DNA of 64,000 bases from Panagrolaimus kolymaensis (Eukaryota > Nematoda > Chromadorea > Rhabditida > Panagrolaimidae): the NCBI GenBank assembly GCA_028622995.1, contig JAJQJQ010000076.1, positions 372,001-436,000 of the forward strand, written 5' to 3'. Shown piece after piece: positions 1 through 11,385 of this stretch. The position numbers were made by a program, and so were the translations under genes. Below the pieces are notes generated by a model. It searched no databases and had not been told where the DNA came from. It saw only the letters and a program-made list of their open reading frames with translations. How positions within the stretch are numbered: position 1 is the stretch's first letter; every line of letters starts with the position of its first letter.

Positions 1-480
1 CACTTCATATGTTTCATTAGTTTCTCCACCACATCTTAAAAATACCAGTCAACAAATTTTACTCATTCTTTATCATGGAGTTGGTCGAGGGCTTGGTGCA
101 ATGGTGGGTGGAATGATTATTTCCACGATTGGCGCAAGACTCCTTTTCGGTTTGCTTGCGCTTATTACCGCATTGGTCCTAGCTGCAAATTTTCTTGGAA
201 ATCGAATGTTAAAATATGATGGAAATAAATATAGTCATAATTTTGATGAAGATGATATTACATTTGGTAATTAGTTTTTCGCTTATTTATTTGTCTTTTC
301 CCAAATTTAAAAAATTAATAACGAAAAACAATTACAGCTCCACAAGGTATGCCCATAGGAAATGATACCAAAATTACTGATGCTTTTAATCAAACATCTG
401 TGGTTAATTCAAATTATGGAACTATTGGCCCTGATCCACAAGATGATGCTTATGATCGATATGTAAGCAGTTATGAATAA
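1..480 (+). CDS. MFSD6-like major facilitator transporter, C-terminal end (partial)
   Basis: This is the 3' end of a gene that begins left of the window. Two exons are read, 1-266 (frame from base 2) and 338-480, ending in TAA. The first encodes the segment HGVGRGLGAMVGG followed by a hydrophobic helix (GARLLFGLLALITALVLAAN). That pairing resembles the last transmembrane hairpin of MFSD6-type members of the major facilitator superfamily, where a YHG-GxGLGAxxGG motif is typical. The tail after the last helix is acidic and polar (FDEDD) and would be cytosolic. The intron of 71 nt splits a GCT codon and keeps the frame. Substrate unknown. Family call is from memory of the motif; only about 135 residues are visible. 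Confidence 0.72.
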
Positions 481-1165
481 AAAAATTCCCACACATTTTT
501 TATTCAAAGTCGCCGTCTTCGTATGCGGGCCACCCCTATTTTTTTCTTCTACTTCGCTTTCGTCAATCAATAAAATAACTAATTAATAGCCATAAATTTA
601 AACATAAATAATTATAGTAATAATTCTAATGTCTTTGTCAATAATAATAATCTCACTTAAAAATAGTAATAATACTAATAATTAATTTTCTTACGCAAAA
701 TTAAGTAATAAAAATAGATCTTAAAATAATTAAGTAATATATAATTTTAATAAAAGTTAATTAATATTTTTTGTTTAATATGTTAATAAAAAAATAGCTT
801 ATTGAAATAAAAATTCTGAATTGCGTTTTTACAAACAAAACAAACATTTTTTTTAACAATTTTGAAACGGCTTTTTATAATTTTTTTCGTACATTAATAA
901 TATTTGAAATCTAAAATTATTTAATTTTAATTACGCATCGTTACGGTACGTGCTTTAATAGTTTCTTCTATTTGGCTTTATGTTGTTTCACCGCCAAATT
1001 AATGGTGACCTCATAAAAAGCTAACTTGGCTTCACTTCTTTCCTTCTTTGTGCCTCACAAACTTTTTGATCGGGTTGTGCAAATATCGATGGTAGAATTA
1101 TAAACTAATTGTCGAAAATCGATTAGAATTTACTCTCAAAAAATCTTATTTTAAAATACCAAAAA
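481..1165. other. Intergenic spacer, AT-rich
   Basis: No coding exon was seen. The stretch is AT-rich with many short A and T runs. It contains the 3' UTR of the upstream transporter (AATAAA-type words near 570) and the promoter of the canopy gene. Confidence 0.5.
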
Positions 1166-1863
1166 ATGGAGATATTCAAAACGTTTATTTTAATTTTTAT
1201 TTATGTTGTGGCGGTTGTGATAAGCGCTGAAGAAACAAGCCTTAACTGCGGAGGTAAATCCTATTTTTTCCATTTTTATTTTAGCAAATAATTTTTAGCT
1301 TGTATGATAGTTGTTCGTGAATTTGAAAAATCCATTAAAACTATTGACCCTAAAAAGACAACCACCGTTGGAAGTTTTAGAGTTGATCCAAAAGGAAATC
1401 AAAAAGGGTTACATGAAGTAAGTTTAGCAAAAACCAAAAATTTTTATTATCGCTAGCTTTTTTGTTACAGATTCCATTTGCAAGATCTGAAGAACATTTG
1501 CATGATGTGTTGGAAGAAGTTTGTGATAAAGCAAAAAAGTACACACAAGCCATCCACCCAGTTACTGGAAAGAAAACATATATTCACGAAGACATTATTA
1601 TCGAATACAAACGCATTTCTGGCAAATCGAATAAACTTTATTCAGCGTGCATTGATTTTGTTGATGATAATGACTCAGATATAATAAAATTTATGCAAAA
1701 AGAAAATGAAAATCCTGAAAGAGATTTATGCCATGTTAAATTTGGAGTTTGCACTTCCGTGGATGTAACTCCTTTTCCAGATCTTTCATATGAAGATGAT
1801 AAAGCTGCCCATGGCGAATCCATGGAGAACCCAGTTGATAATTCAGTCAACGAAGAACTCTAG
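1166..1863 (+). CDS. CNPY2: Canopy (CNPY/MSAP) family ER saposin-like protein
   Basis: Exons 1166-1253, 1299-1417 and 1471-1863 give 199 residues. Residues 1-20 form a signal peptide. The mature part follows the canopy-2 pattern closely: CxxC at 28-31, a segment ending DPKKTTTVGSFRVDPKG, then PFARSEEHLHDVLEEVCD. Six cysteines remain, as in the saposin-like fold of this family. Canopy proteins are ER-lumen factors in folding and trafficking of receptors; the role here is inferred from family. The protein ends in NEEL, a plausible HDEL-type ER-retention signal in a nematode. The start is supported by the signal peptide directly after it and by continuous splicing into the conserved core. The middle segment after the fourth cysteine is acidic and less conserved. 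Confidence 0.9.
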
Positions 1864-2471
1864 ATATCTTTTTAAAATTTAAATATTTACAAAACTTTTT
1901 TTTCTACGGTTAATTCATTTCATTCATTTAACTTATTTTTGTTTATTACGGCTCAAAAAATAAATTAATTTTTGTTTATTTTATACTGATAATTTTTTGC
2001 ATCACAAAAAGCAATAACAATCTTCTAAATCTAACTTTTATGGTTTGTTGTTGTTCATGTGTAAAATCCCAAGAAATCAATTTTAGAAAAATTAGAATAA
2101 TAATTAATTTTCGAATTTTTCTTCCGTAAATCCATATGTTGAGATGAGAGTCGCCACTTGGAAACTAGTTTTCATAGTTGGTTTACACGCATCAAAATTT
2201 TTTTATTTGGCATTTTGTTCAAGTTGTTTTCCTTGTCGCCGCGATTATATATTTTTTTTGCTTAAACATTTTTAAAAGTTCCTTTTACTTAACTAAATTT
2301 AATAAAGCTTCTTTGATAACTTATAATAAAGAGTAAGGCTCTTTGAAAAAATGGTACGCGTAAAAAATAGTATGAATTTCTTCGTCAATAATTATTGCTT
2401 TTTTTTGCTCTAAAAAAAAGAGTGACGTGTGAATTTTTCAGTCTTTAAATCCAAATCCAGCAGCAGCAATC
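1864..2471. other. Intergenic spacer with probable trans-splice acceptor for the golgin-like gene
   Basis: No exon was recognised. The left part carries AATAAA words around 1955 that could end the canopy transcript. Close to the right end a pyrimidine-rich acceptor ending at 2441 lies 30 nt before the next ATG. Confidence 0.5.
2433..2441 (+). promoter_or_regulatory. Candidate trans-splice (SL) acceptor before the golgin-like gene
   Basis: ATTTTTCAG ends at 2441, 30 nt before the ATG at 2472. No matching upstream coding exon was found, so it is either a spliced-leader acceptor or the end of a 5' UTR intron. Confidence 0.45.
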
Positions 2472-5400
2472 ATGTTTAATTTTATGGATAATTTGAAAAA
2501 GGTAGCTTCCAACGTGCAAGGTTTAGCTGTAAATGTTATGAATGAATTGGATGAAGGAGGCGGCAGTGGCAATGAACATTCTCCAAACCATCATTCAGAT
2601 TTCTCAGACTTTCATGATGGAACAACTCAAGATGGTCCACTTCAACGATTAAAAAAGGATGCATCCGCTGCATCCCAAATGATTAATAGCGCTGTAAATA
2701 TGTTTGGTGAAGATGAAATGTTTATAACACTTTTAGCGAAATTTATTAAACAAAATATTGGAATGATTGAAGAAGATTCAAGGAATTCTTTGCTTAAAGA
2801 ATGGTTGATAATTTATGAAAATCAATATTCTAATTCACATTCAGCTGAATCATTAGTTAAATTAAGCGACCTCGCAGTTACCATAAATGATTCCTTCCAT
2901 CAACAACCTTCTCTTGAAGTATGTAAAAATTAATTAATTAATTATAAGAATATAATCGATCGTGTGCTTTTAGGGAATTGGAAAACAATTTACTTCGCTA
3001 AAAACTGCTAATGCCAGAATGTCAACTGAAATAGATCGACTTCGACAGCAACTTAATTTTCTTTCTGTTAATAGCACCGATCCAGTAATGGCATTTGCAA
3101 ATGATCGAACAACAACAACACCATCCATGGGTCCTCCAGTAGCCAGAGTGTCACCCATGAATACAATGGAAACTAAAGCCAATGATGAAAAAAATTTAGC
3201 GGTGATTAAAAAGCAAAGCGAAAAGATTGATCAGCAGCAAAAACAAATTGGAGAATTGGAAGAAAAAATATTAAATTTAGAAGAAATAATTCAACAACAA
3301 AATATTCAAATTCAACAAATTCAAGAAGAGTTTGCTGAGGCTGAAACAGAAAAAGTTGAAAATTTGATTGAAGAATTAGCAAAGAAGGATTCAATAATCC
3401 AAAAATTCGAAGAAAAATTATTGCAAGAAAAAGGTAGCGATGAAGAAGTTTTGGAATTAAAATTACGTTTGAATGAAGTTTCCCAGCAATATCAAGTGAG
3501 ATAATCTCTTAATTATTTTATTAAAGATTTAATATTTTTTATAGGAAAAACTCCGAGAATGTGAAGGTCGACTCGATGATGAAAAAAGGCAGGTCACTTT
3601 GTTCACCGAAGAATTAAATGATAAGCATGAAAAAATCTTTGAATTCGGAAATGATATGTATAAATTAAAAGGAAGCATGAATAAAATGGAAGTTCAAAAA
3701 GATTCAGAACTTAAAGATTATGAGAAAAAATTGGTGGAGGAAAAACAAAAAGTTGAAAATTTAAATAAAGATTTAAAACTAAATTCGAAGGAAGTTATTC
3801 AACTGAAAAAACGTGTGAACGAACTTGAAGCAGAAATATGGCGAATGCATGAACAGAAAGATGATCAGCATGCAAAAGAAATCAACGTAAGTGGCATTTT
3901 TTGAAAATATGGATGATACAAAATATATTTTAAGGAAATGGAAAAAGAGTGCAGTGAACTCAAATCGAAGCAAGCAAAGTCGGAAGCTCGCATTGAAGAA
4001 ATCCAATGCACTAATGATTCATTACAAAAGGCTACTGAAACCCTAATGGATGAATTTAAAGTAAAAGAAATCTAAATAATATTTTTTTAAATAATAATAA
4101 AAAAATTTAGAAAAAGCTCGCTCATCAAGAAAATCTCCAAGATCGAATTAAAGAGCTTGAAGAAGAAAACGATTTAATGCAAAAAAATCAAAATAACATG
4201 GAAGACTTTGAAGTTTTAAAAGTAAAAAATAATTATTTAGTATAAAATAAAATTCAAATTTTTTTTTAGAATGAATTAACGAAAAAGGAATCAGCTTTGG
4301 AAGAGCTTGAAAAAGAAATGTTTGATTCAGCAGATCAAGCAGCCGAGCTTGAAAAGCGTATTATTGAACTTCAAAATGAAAACACTAAATTACAAGAAAA
4401 TGGTAGCAATAACCAAGAGGTTGAAGCATTAAAGGTAAAAATAATATTAAAAAGGAATTCAAATTGAGAAGAAATTTTTTTAGGAAAAATTATCATCCTT
4501 TAACAACCTCGAGGCTCAATTTAACGAATTTAAAACTGAAAATGAGAGTTTGAAAGAAATGAAAAACACCGAAATTTCTGCATTAAAAGTAAGAATTTTG
4601 ACGAAGAAAAAAAGGTTTCAAAGAATATAAAAATTTAGACAGAATTGGAACAGAAAGAAGCTGAAATTGAGGATCTTGAAAATACTTTACTTAAAGATAA
4701 AAAACAAATGACTGAATTGAAAGAACGCATTGATCAGCTTCAAAATGAGAACACTAAATTACTTACATCTGCGGGAAATAAAGAAGAAGTTAATGCTTTA
4801 CAAGTAAGAAAAAAAACCCAAGAACAAAATCAAGAAATGATAATATAAAATTTTTAGCAACAACTTTCTGAACTTGAACGACGTGCTTCCGATTTTGAAA
4901 ACGAAAAGGCCCATTTGCTGACTTCAGCGAATCAAGAATTTAGCAACTTGAAGGTAAAAATAAACCATAAAAGTAAGAAAAAGTATAAATAAAAATACTT
5001 TAGGATGAGTTGCAACAAAAGCAAAATGACTTTGATGGCCTTCAAGAAAAAATTATGGAAGTTAGCAAACAAATTAGCGAACTTGAAGCTCGTGCAAATA
5101 ATCTCGAAAATGAAAAGGCCAATTTGCAAGAATCTGCGAACAATGAAATTAACGTATTAAAGGTTATTAAAAAAGAAATAACGGATTGTTTTAAAATTTA
5201 TTTAAATTTAGGCAGAATTATCGCAGCTCTCAGAACTCAAAACAAAGATAACCGAGCTTGAAAATGAAAACATTCATTTGCAAGAAGCGGCCCAAACAGA
5301 AATAAACAATTTAAAAGTAAAAAAAAATAATAGTTTTGGTGAAAATATTAAATTTAAAATTATTTTAGGACCAAATTTTGAATAATAATGAAGCTGAAAG

Positions 5401-7379
5401 CCGCATAAAAGAGTTTGAAAATGAATATGCTCGTTTGCAAGAATTAGCTAAAATGGAAGCACAACAATCACAAAAAATCAAAGAAGAATTGGAAATTGCA
5501 ACTCAAAAACTTTTAGCCCTTAAAATTAGATATGCTGATCAACAAGATCTTTTAAAGCAATCAGCTATTGAATGTGAAAAGATTGCAGCTCAATGTAATA
5601 CATTCGAGCGGGAAAATGAAAAATTAAAGATTGAAATGGATAAATTTAATTCTCAAGATCCATCGGAGCCTTCTACAAATGCTTTGGAAGAAAAATATAA
5701 GCAGCTTGAAGCCGATTTCAAAAAAGCTATTTTAACGCGAGATGAAGCCCTCGCTTTGTATGAAAATCACAAAGTTAGTTTTCCCTCTAAACTTTCATTT
5801 TCTTAATATAAAAAATATAGGTCCAATTAATTCAATCACAACAAAGTTTTGCAAGTCTTGAAGAGGAACTTCGAAATGTAAATAATATAACCCAACAAGA
5901 ATTACAAAGAATGCAAACCACCCTTTTTGCCGAGCAGGAACAATTAAAAGAACGATTGCTTAAAGAAACCGCAGAATTAATGCATGCAAATGAAGTAATT
6001 TCCAGCAAAGAATCGGAAGTGAATGAATTGCAGCGAGAAATAGAAAATATGCAAAGTGCGTACCAGCAATTAACGGAAAAGGTAGATCATTTCTATAAAA
6101 AATAAAATTAAAGTTGTTGTAGTTAGAACGTTTTTAGCTCTTGAACCAAGAAATAACAAATTCGACAGTTTCAAAGGAGTCGCCGGAATCCGAACATCTC
6201 CAAGCCCTTCGTGACCAGCTTCAATTGGTTTCAAATGAATGTGAAATTTTCAAAAATCAAATCCATGAATTACAAACAAAATTGGCGGAGAAAACAGCTG
6301 AAGCTGAACATTATCAAAAAGTAAGAGATATCCTTAAAACAACAACAAAAAACAGCACTTTTTTTAATTTTTAGCAAGTCAGTAAAATAAATACACATGA
6401 GCTCGAAGAACTCACAGCCAAATATGAAGCAGCTAAAGATGAATCACATGATTTACGAAATGAAATAAGAAAATTAGAAGAAAATCAAAAGAAACTTAAA
6501 AGTCATGTTCAAAAATTAACTGATAATTTGCAAGCTAAAGATGAAGAAGTATTATTAATTGCAGGAGAAATGGAAAATCAAGCTGTTTCACTTAAAGCTG
6601 ATTTTAATCCAGATGAAATTCGAAGCTTAAAGAAAATGATTCAAAGTGCCACACAAGAAATAAAAAAGCATGCAGAAAAAGCAGAGCAATTAAAATTAAT
6701 TATTTCACAAAATACTGTAAGTTTCCCTTTCGTACCAAGACACAAATACATATTCTTTTTGGATATTACAGATGCAATTAAAAGAAAAAGATGAAAAAAT
6801 TTTAAAATGGCAAGAACTTCATGAAACTCTTCGAATTGAAAATGAAAATATTGTAGCCTATAATAAACAATTACACGAAGAACTTGAAAAAGCTAGCACT
6901 CATGTCGCTGAAAATTCATCTGTAGCGTTGAAAAAATTAGAGAACAAAATGGTTTCTTTATCTCAACAATATGACATTATTAAACAAGCTTTCTTTAAAA
7001 TGATTATCGATGAAGATCATGCCCATGATCATTGTTTACTTTTAATTAATTTCCTTGATTATGATACAAAGGTAAAAATTTCCAATTTTCAAAAAAATCT
7101 ATTTACTTAATTTAATTTTTCCAGTCAAGAGACGTGTTGCGAGATTATGTAAATGCAAAATATCAAGGAAAATTAGAACATTTTTGGCAAAAATTCAACT
7201 TTAAATCCAGCGCCCAACTTGCTCAGCAACTTCTTGATTTTGTTGATCAAGATATTGCTAAAAGTAAAATAGCTTTAGCTGCACCTGATTCAGAACCTGC
7301 ATTTCAAATGAATATTGATGAACCCCTTCCTAATCCATCCAATGATGATGGAAATAATGATTTGAGAAGCATCCTATAA
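2472..7379 (+). CDS. Long coiled-coil golgin-like protein (possible GMAP-210/TRIP11 type)
   Basis: Seventeen exons were assembled: 2472-2918, 2974-3495, 3545-3886, 3935-4060, 4111-4221, 4270-4434, 4484-4588, 4639-4803, 4858-4953, 5004-5162, 5212-5316, 5369-5773, 5821-6081, 6138-6320, 6375-6716, 6772-7071 and 7125-7379. Each length is a multiple of three, so all introns are phase 0. The product has 1362 residues. It starts with an amphipathic segment (MFNFMDNLKKVASNVQGL), then has a short globular part, then almost unbroken coiled coil, and finally a hydrophobic conserved-looking stretch (CLLLINFLDYDTK) where golgins carry a GRAB or GRIP-like Arf-binding end. A membrane-sensing N-terminal helix plus terminal binding domain suggests a vesicle tether at the Golgi. 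The coiled coil is certain; the GMAP-210 assignment is an inference. Exons 4270-5316 look like copies of each other. Confidence 0.7.
4270..5316 (+). repeat. Tandem exon repeats encoding a coiled-coil module
   Basis: Six consecutive exons (4270-4434, 4484-4588, 4639-4803, 4858-4953, 5004-5162, 5212-5316; 165, 105, 165, 96, 159 and 105 nt) all start with an xEL/QL-type segment and end in a shared pattern NE(N/K)xxLxxSAxxExxxLK. Examples of the ends are NENTKLLTSAGNKEEVNALQ, NEKAHLLTSANQEFSNLK, NEKANLQESANNEINVLK and NENIHLQEAAQTEINNLK. All are bounded by short phase-0 introns. This suggests growth of the rod by exon duplication. Confidence 0.75.
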
Positions 7380-7734
7380 AAAATAAATAATATGTAGCGT
7401 GCCTTTATTCACTTTCTTTTTCCTTCGCTTATTTATAACAAAAAAAAATATTTACGGGTAAAAGTAAAAAAAATTATTTTGACGATTGTGATATCATAAA
7501 TAAGTTTATTTATTTTATTATTATTTATTTATTTATTAGAAATCGTTTTTATTATAAATGCATATACATATAAATTTTTTGTTTATTATTTAATTAATAG
7601 CGGCAAGTAATTGCTGGGTATGTGATTTTGCATGGTAAAAAAATAAATTTTTAAAAAGTAAAAAAAGAAGGCAGTGAGTTTAAAATAAAAAAATTTGCGA
7701 TTTTTGTTGTTTGACAAGAATTTGATTTTTTTTA
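7380..7734. other. Convergent 3' spacer between golgin-like gene and RSU1
   Basis: Only AT-rich 3' UTR sequence with TTTATT/AATAAA words for both strands was seen; no gene. Confidence 0.5.
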
Positions 7735-8768
7735 TTAGCATGGACGTTGTTGCTGATTTCCAACTCGACTAATTTTTTTATCCTTATTCCGCTTGGGTGG
7801 AGGAGATCCAACTCCACGAGGATGAGAATTATACAAATGACGATAATTATCACTTCGAATATAATTCCAAAATCCATTTGATGAACCTTGAATGTATGCA
7901 TCTTGAAGAGGTTTAATCCAAGGATTATTTTGAACTCGAAGGGTTTTAGTACTTTGACGTCCAGAGTCAACGAGATCAAGACTACCAAGAATGGGAGGAA
8001 TAACTTGTAACCGATTTCCCTTAAAAAATAAAAAGGTTAGTTGCTGAGAAATTGATTTTAAAATATTACTTGAATGTGTAATTCCCGAAGTTTTTCCAAA
8101 GTTGAAAGTTGTTGAGGCAAATCAATGAGATCATTTTCTCTCAAAACAAGAATTTGAAGGTTTTTAAGATTTTCAACATCTTCAGGAAAACTTTCAAAAT
8201 CATTATCACCAAGATACAAAGCTCGAAGGGTTGCTTAAAAAATATTTTTGAATTATGTACGCTTTTAAAAACAAAGAAAAACTAACGCATAAAAAAGAAA
8301 TTCCCTGGTAAACTTTGTTCTTTGAGATTATTGTAAGTAAGATCAAGGATTTCGAGCTTTGCAAATGAACCAAAACCGCGGGGAAGTTTGCTTAATCGAT
8401 TCATGCTAAAACCAAATCTCAATTTAAAAGTAATTCCTGGCAAGTTTGTAGCATACCCAACATTAAGAATTTTTAATTCAGGCAAAGTGGAAATGGATGC
8501 AGGTAATTCTTCGATTTGATTATTCCACAAATTCAAATATTGGAGGCCAGTCATATCCGAAATATTTGGTGGCAAAACTGTGAGTTTATTGTGGCTCAAA
8601 GTTAAACGAGTAATATTTTCATTTGGAACTGTAAGAAAAAAATATAAAATCAAACTATTCATTAGTTGCTTCTTTGAACTAACTTTTAAGTTGCAATTGA
8701 TTAAAATTGCTGATATTTCTATCGACCACTTCTATCTCATTTTCTTCTTCAGGTTGTTGCTTACCCAT
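7735..8768 (-). CDS. RSU1: Ras suppressor protein 1 (leucine-rich repeat, focal adhesion)
   Basis: Exons on the minus strand are 8684-8768, 8457-8628, 8287-8405, 8070-8233 and 7735-8019, giving 274 residues, close to the human length of 277. The leucine-rich repeats run through most of the protein, with RSU1-specific wording: LSHNKLTVLPPNI, LWNNQIEELPASI, LPRGFGSFAKLEILDLTYNN, SLPGNFFF and NNPWIKPL. The C-terminus is the usual basic, Lys-rich tail. RSU1 binds PINCH (LIM domains) in the integrin-linked kinase-PINCH-parvin complex at muscle and cell adhesions; that role is inferred by homology. The intron at 8406-8456 is 51 nt, in frame and free of stop codons, so a naive reading adds 17 false residues between NVG and MNRL. 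It is divergent from the eIF4H gene. Confidence 0.95.
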
Positions 8769-9732
8769 GATTAGATAGTTATCTACAAAAAAAATTTAAA
8801 ATATTAACTACCAAAAAAAGAAAAACAATAGCAACAAAAACACGCCTCCGCTTTTATTTAAAAAAAAAATAATGGCAAAGAAAAGGAAAATTTCTTCGAT
8901 CAACAAAAAAGTGGCAATCGATTTGTGATTGACCAGCCAGCTAGCTTCCGATTGGGCGTTTACCAATGAACAAACACGCAGCTGCTGCTGCTTCTCGCTA
9001 TTATTATAGATCGAAAAAGAAAAGAAAGTTGTCGAGAACGAATTATTTTTGTTGTTACTGCTCGTACACACATATTTTATTTCTTTCGTTGGTTCATTCA
9101 TTCGCCATCGAGAAAAAAAGAGGCAAGCAACAAAAAAATATATAGAGGGAATGGATCGGCAAGGATGATCTTTTCGAACATTTTTTTATTGCTTATCCTT
9201 GTTTGAAAATTAAACTCAAAAGCAAAAAATGATTAAACTTATCAAAAAAAATATTTTAAAAAATTAGAAAAAGTAACTTGAAAGAACAATTTCACATTTT
9301 AGTAGCTATTGGAAAGAAGAATACGACAAAAAAATCACAAAGATTAGAAGCTATAATATTTAGTTAGTAAAAATAAAATAAAAGAGAAAGTAATATTTAG
9401 TGAAGCCTATCAAATTGTTTGATATCATCCAAAAATTTCCATCGGTGAATGTGAACCATCGCAAGCTTCATCAATTTTTCACATAAAAAAATGAATCTTA
9501 AGCGGAAAACTTTTTTGCTCTCTCACATTTTTTTAGTCTGAAAAAAGAAAGAAGAAGCAAACTGCCAACATTCATGCAAATTCATAGACAAAAAACAAAC
9601 AAAAAACATTCCTATTACATTTTTGGACATTAGATAGTTTTATTTTTTCGTGTTATTGCCTTTTGCGTTTCGTTCAATTTTTCTAAAATATAAAGATTTT
9701 TGTTTTAGACTATAACTTATTTGATAAATATC
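8769..9732. other. Bidirectional promoter region between RSU1 and eIF4H
   Basis: Head-to-head spacer of 964 nt. No coding exon was recognised. It contains A/T homopolymers and a more complex GC-containing stretch at about 8920-9010. A TGTTTTAG acceptor lies at 9701-9708. Confidence 0.5.
9701..9708 (+). promoter_or_regulatory. Candidate trans-splice acceptor before eIF4H
   Basis: TGTTTTAG ends 24 nt before the eIF4H ATG at 9733. No donor exon was seen upstream. Confidence 0.45.
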
Positions 9733-10924
9733 ATGCGTGGCTCTGGTGGTTTTCAAGGAAATCGTGGTAAACGTCCACAAAGACCTATTCCTGAAGAAGG
9801 TCCATATCGTTCATTCGTCGGCAATTTACCAAATGATTGTATTCAAGGTGATTTTGATACACTTTTCAATGGATTATCTGTAAGTTTTTCTTCTCTTCCT
9901 TTTAAACATTCTAAATGTGTTGTTGCTTTAGATCAGCAGTATCCATATGATGCGTGATCGTGAAACTGATGTATTCAAAGGATTTGCCTATGTTGAATTT
10001 GCTGGCCGTGAAGATTTGGAAAAAGCATTAGCTTTAGATGGTGCTGTAAGTGGATTATGTTTGTCTTCTATGATTTTATTCGTATCCTATATTTCAGGAC
10101 TTTGATGGGCATCAACTTCGTGTCGATGTTGCAGATGATCGTAGAAATGACAAACGTAATAACAAAGGATTTGGTAGTGGAGAACGTGGCCGTGGTAATC
10201 AACAAACTGGTCGTGGTCATCAAGGCGGACATATTGGAAATCGAGGTGATCGTGGTGGACATGATAGTCATCGTGGAAATTATGATGGTCATCCAGGTGG
10301 TCATGGTACTTTTATGGCAAGAAGAAATGATGGTCAGCGAGGTGATCGTGGTGGAAATGATAGTCTTCGAAGCGGAAATGATGGTTTTAGAAATGATCGA
10401 AGTGGAAATGATGGCTATAGAAATGATCGTGGTGGCAATGATAGCTTTAGAGGTGATCGTGGTAGAAATGAAGGTCATCGAGGTGGCAGAGAATTTGTTC
10501 GTTCAGATCGTCAAACCCGTGGTGGTCCTCCACAACAACCAAGGCATCATCATGAACCTGAAATAGATGACTCTGGTTTTCAAAAAGTTGCTGGTGTTCG
10601 TGGTGGTGCTCGTACCAGAGGTTAGCTTTACTTTACTTAATCACATTATATTTTATTCTTATCTTTTTTTAGAGCATACCGGATTCAGACGTGGTGGTGC
10701 TGTGGTACCAAAAGAAGTTCCAATTTCATCCACTCCTGATCCAGCAAGACCTCGTCTCAATGTAAGAGAATTCAAAAATCCATTGTTTTATCTTTCATAT
10801 ATCATAATTTTAGCTTTATTATACCAAAGAACAATTAGAAGAAATGAAAATTAAAAGAGAAGAAGAACTAAAACAGTCTCGTATGCCCGCCGCAACCACC
10901 AAGCCAGAAGAAGAAGAAGCTTAG
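9733..10924 (+). CDS. EIF4H: Translation initiation factor eIF4H-like RRM protein
   Basis: Exons 9733-9879, 9932-10045, 10098-10620, 10673-10761 and 10814-10924 give 327 residues. One RNA recognition motif lies near residues 26-105, with RNP2 SFVGNL and RNP1 KGFAYVEF and the eIF4H-like wording DCIQGDFDTLF and DFDGHQLRVDVADDR. The rest is a long Gly/Arg/Asp-rich region with 10-residue repeats, then SRMPAATTKPEEEEA at the end. eIF4H stimulates the eIF4A helicase during cap-dependent initiation; C. elegans DRR-2 is the corresponding factor. The start was chosen because it lies just 3' of a TTTTAG acceptor and gives the complete RRM. The repeat-rich tail makes it longer than human eIF4H (about 248 residues). 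BolA2-like and ACBD6 genes follow on the same strand. Confidence 0.88.
10353..10487 (+). repeat. 30-nt coding minisatellite in eIF4H
   Basis: About four to five tandem units of 30 nt encode variants of GNDGYRNDRG. The units differ at synonymous and Asp/Ser/Gly positions. The same periodicity makes both the antisense strand and another sense frame free of stops here, which explains several false reading frames. Confidence 0.8.
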
Positions 10925-11385
10925 ATGACTCTCAACATTCTACTACTAACCTTTATTAACAGAAATAGCAAATGCTACATGAACCAAACGTTCATTCTTT
11001 ACCTCTTTTCTAATCTTATTTTATGGTATCATTGTCTGTTCTCTGTTTGCGTTTTGAAATCTTGTTTATCACATAATTATAATAACTTGAAAAAGAAATA
11101 AATATTTGTTAAATTAAAAGTGTGTCTTTGATCATGTATTTGCTTTTTGCTTTTATAAAGCTTTTTTGTATGTAGTTATATATGTAGTTATATTTGTTAC
11201 TTTAGAAAGTCGCTGTCGTTTACTTTTTTGGGCTTATTGAAGCAGATGCTTCCATTTTTCTCATGCATTTGGCATTGTGTACAAAGAGTACTTTAGTCGC
11301 AGATTTTTGCTTGCATTTTTATGAAACCTTTTTTTGCAACCTCTAACTTTTACACTTTTTCAATCAACCATTTTCAGATTCAATC
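10925..11385. other. Spacer between eIF4H and BolA2-like gene
   Basis: 461 nt. AATAAA at 11097-11102 is a likely poly(A) signal for eIF4H. TTTTCAG at 11371-11377 precedes the next ATG by 8 nt and is a candidate trans-splice site. The length is within the range of intercistronic gaps in nematode operons, but no U-rich element could be assigned with certainty. Confidence 0.5.
11371..11377 (+). promoter_or_regulatory. Candidate trans-splice acceptor before BolA2-like gene
   Basis: TTTTCAG followed by only 8 nt of leader before the ATG at 11386; canonical nematode acceptor sequence. Confidence 0.5.

Noticed and set aside
8808..9101. 97-residue minus-strand frame in the RSU1/eIF4H spacer
   Set aside because: Ends in poly-Phe/Leu from T runs; no splicing to neighbours; promoter region is more likely.
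10057..10566. Long Val/Ile/Met-rich frame and its antisense counterpart
   Set aside because: Both arise from the 30-nt period of the eIF4H repeat tail; the RRM frame is the real one.
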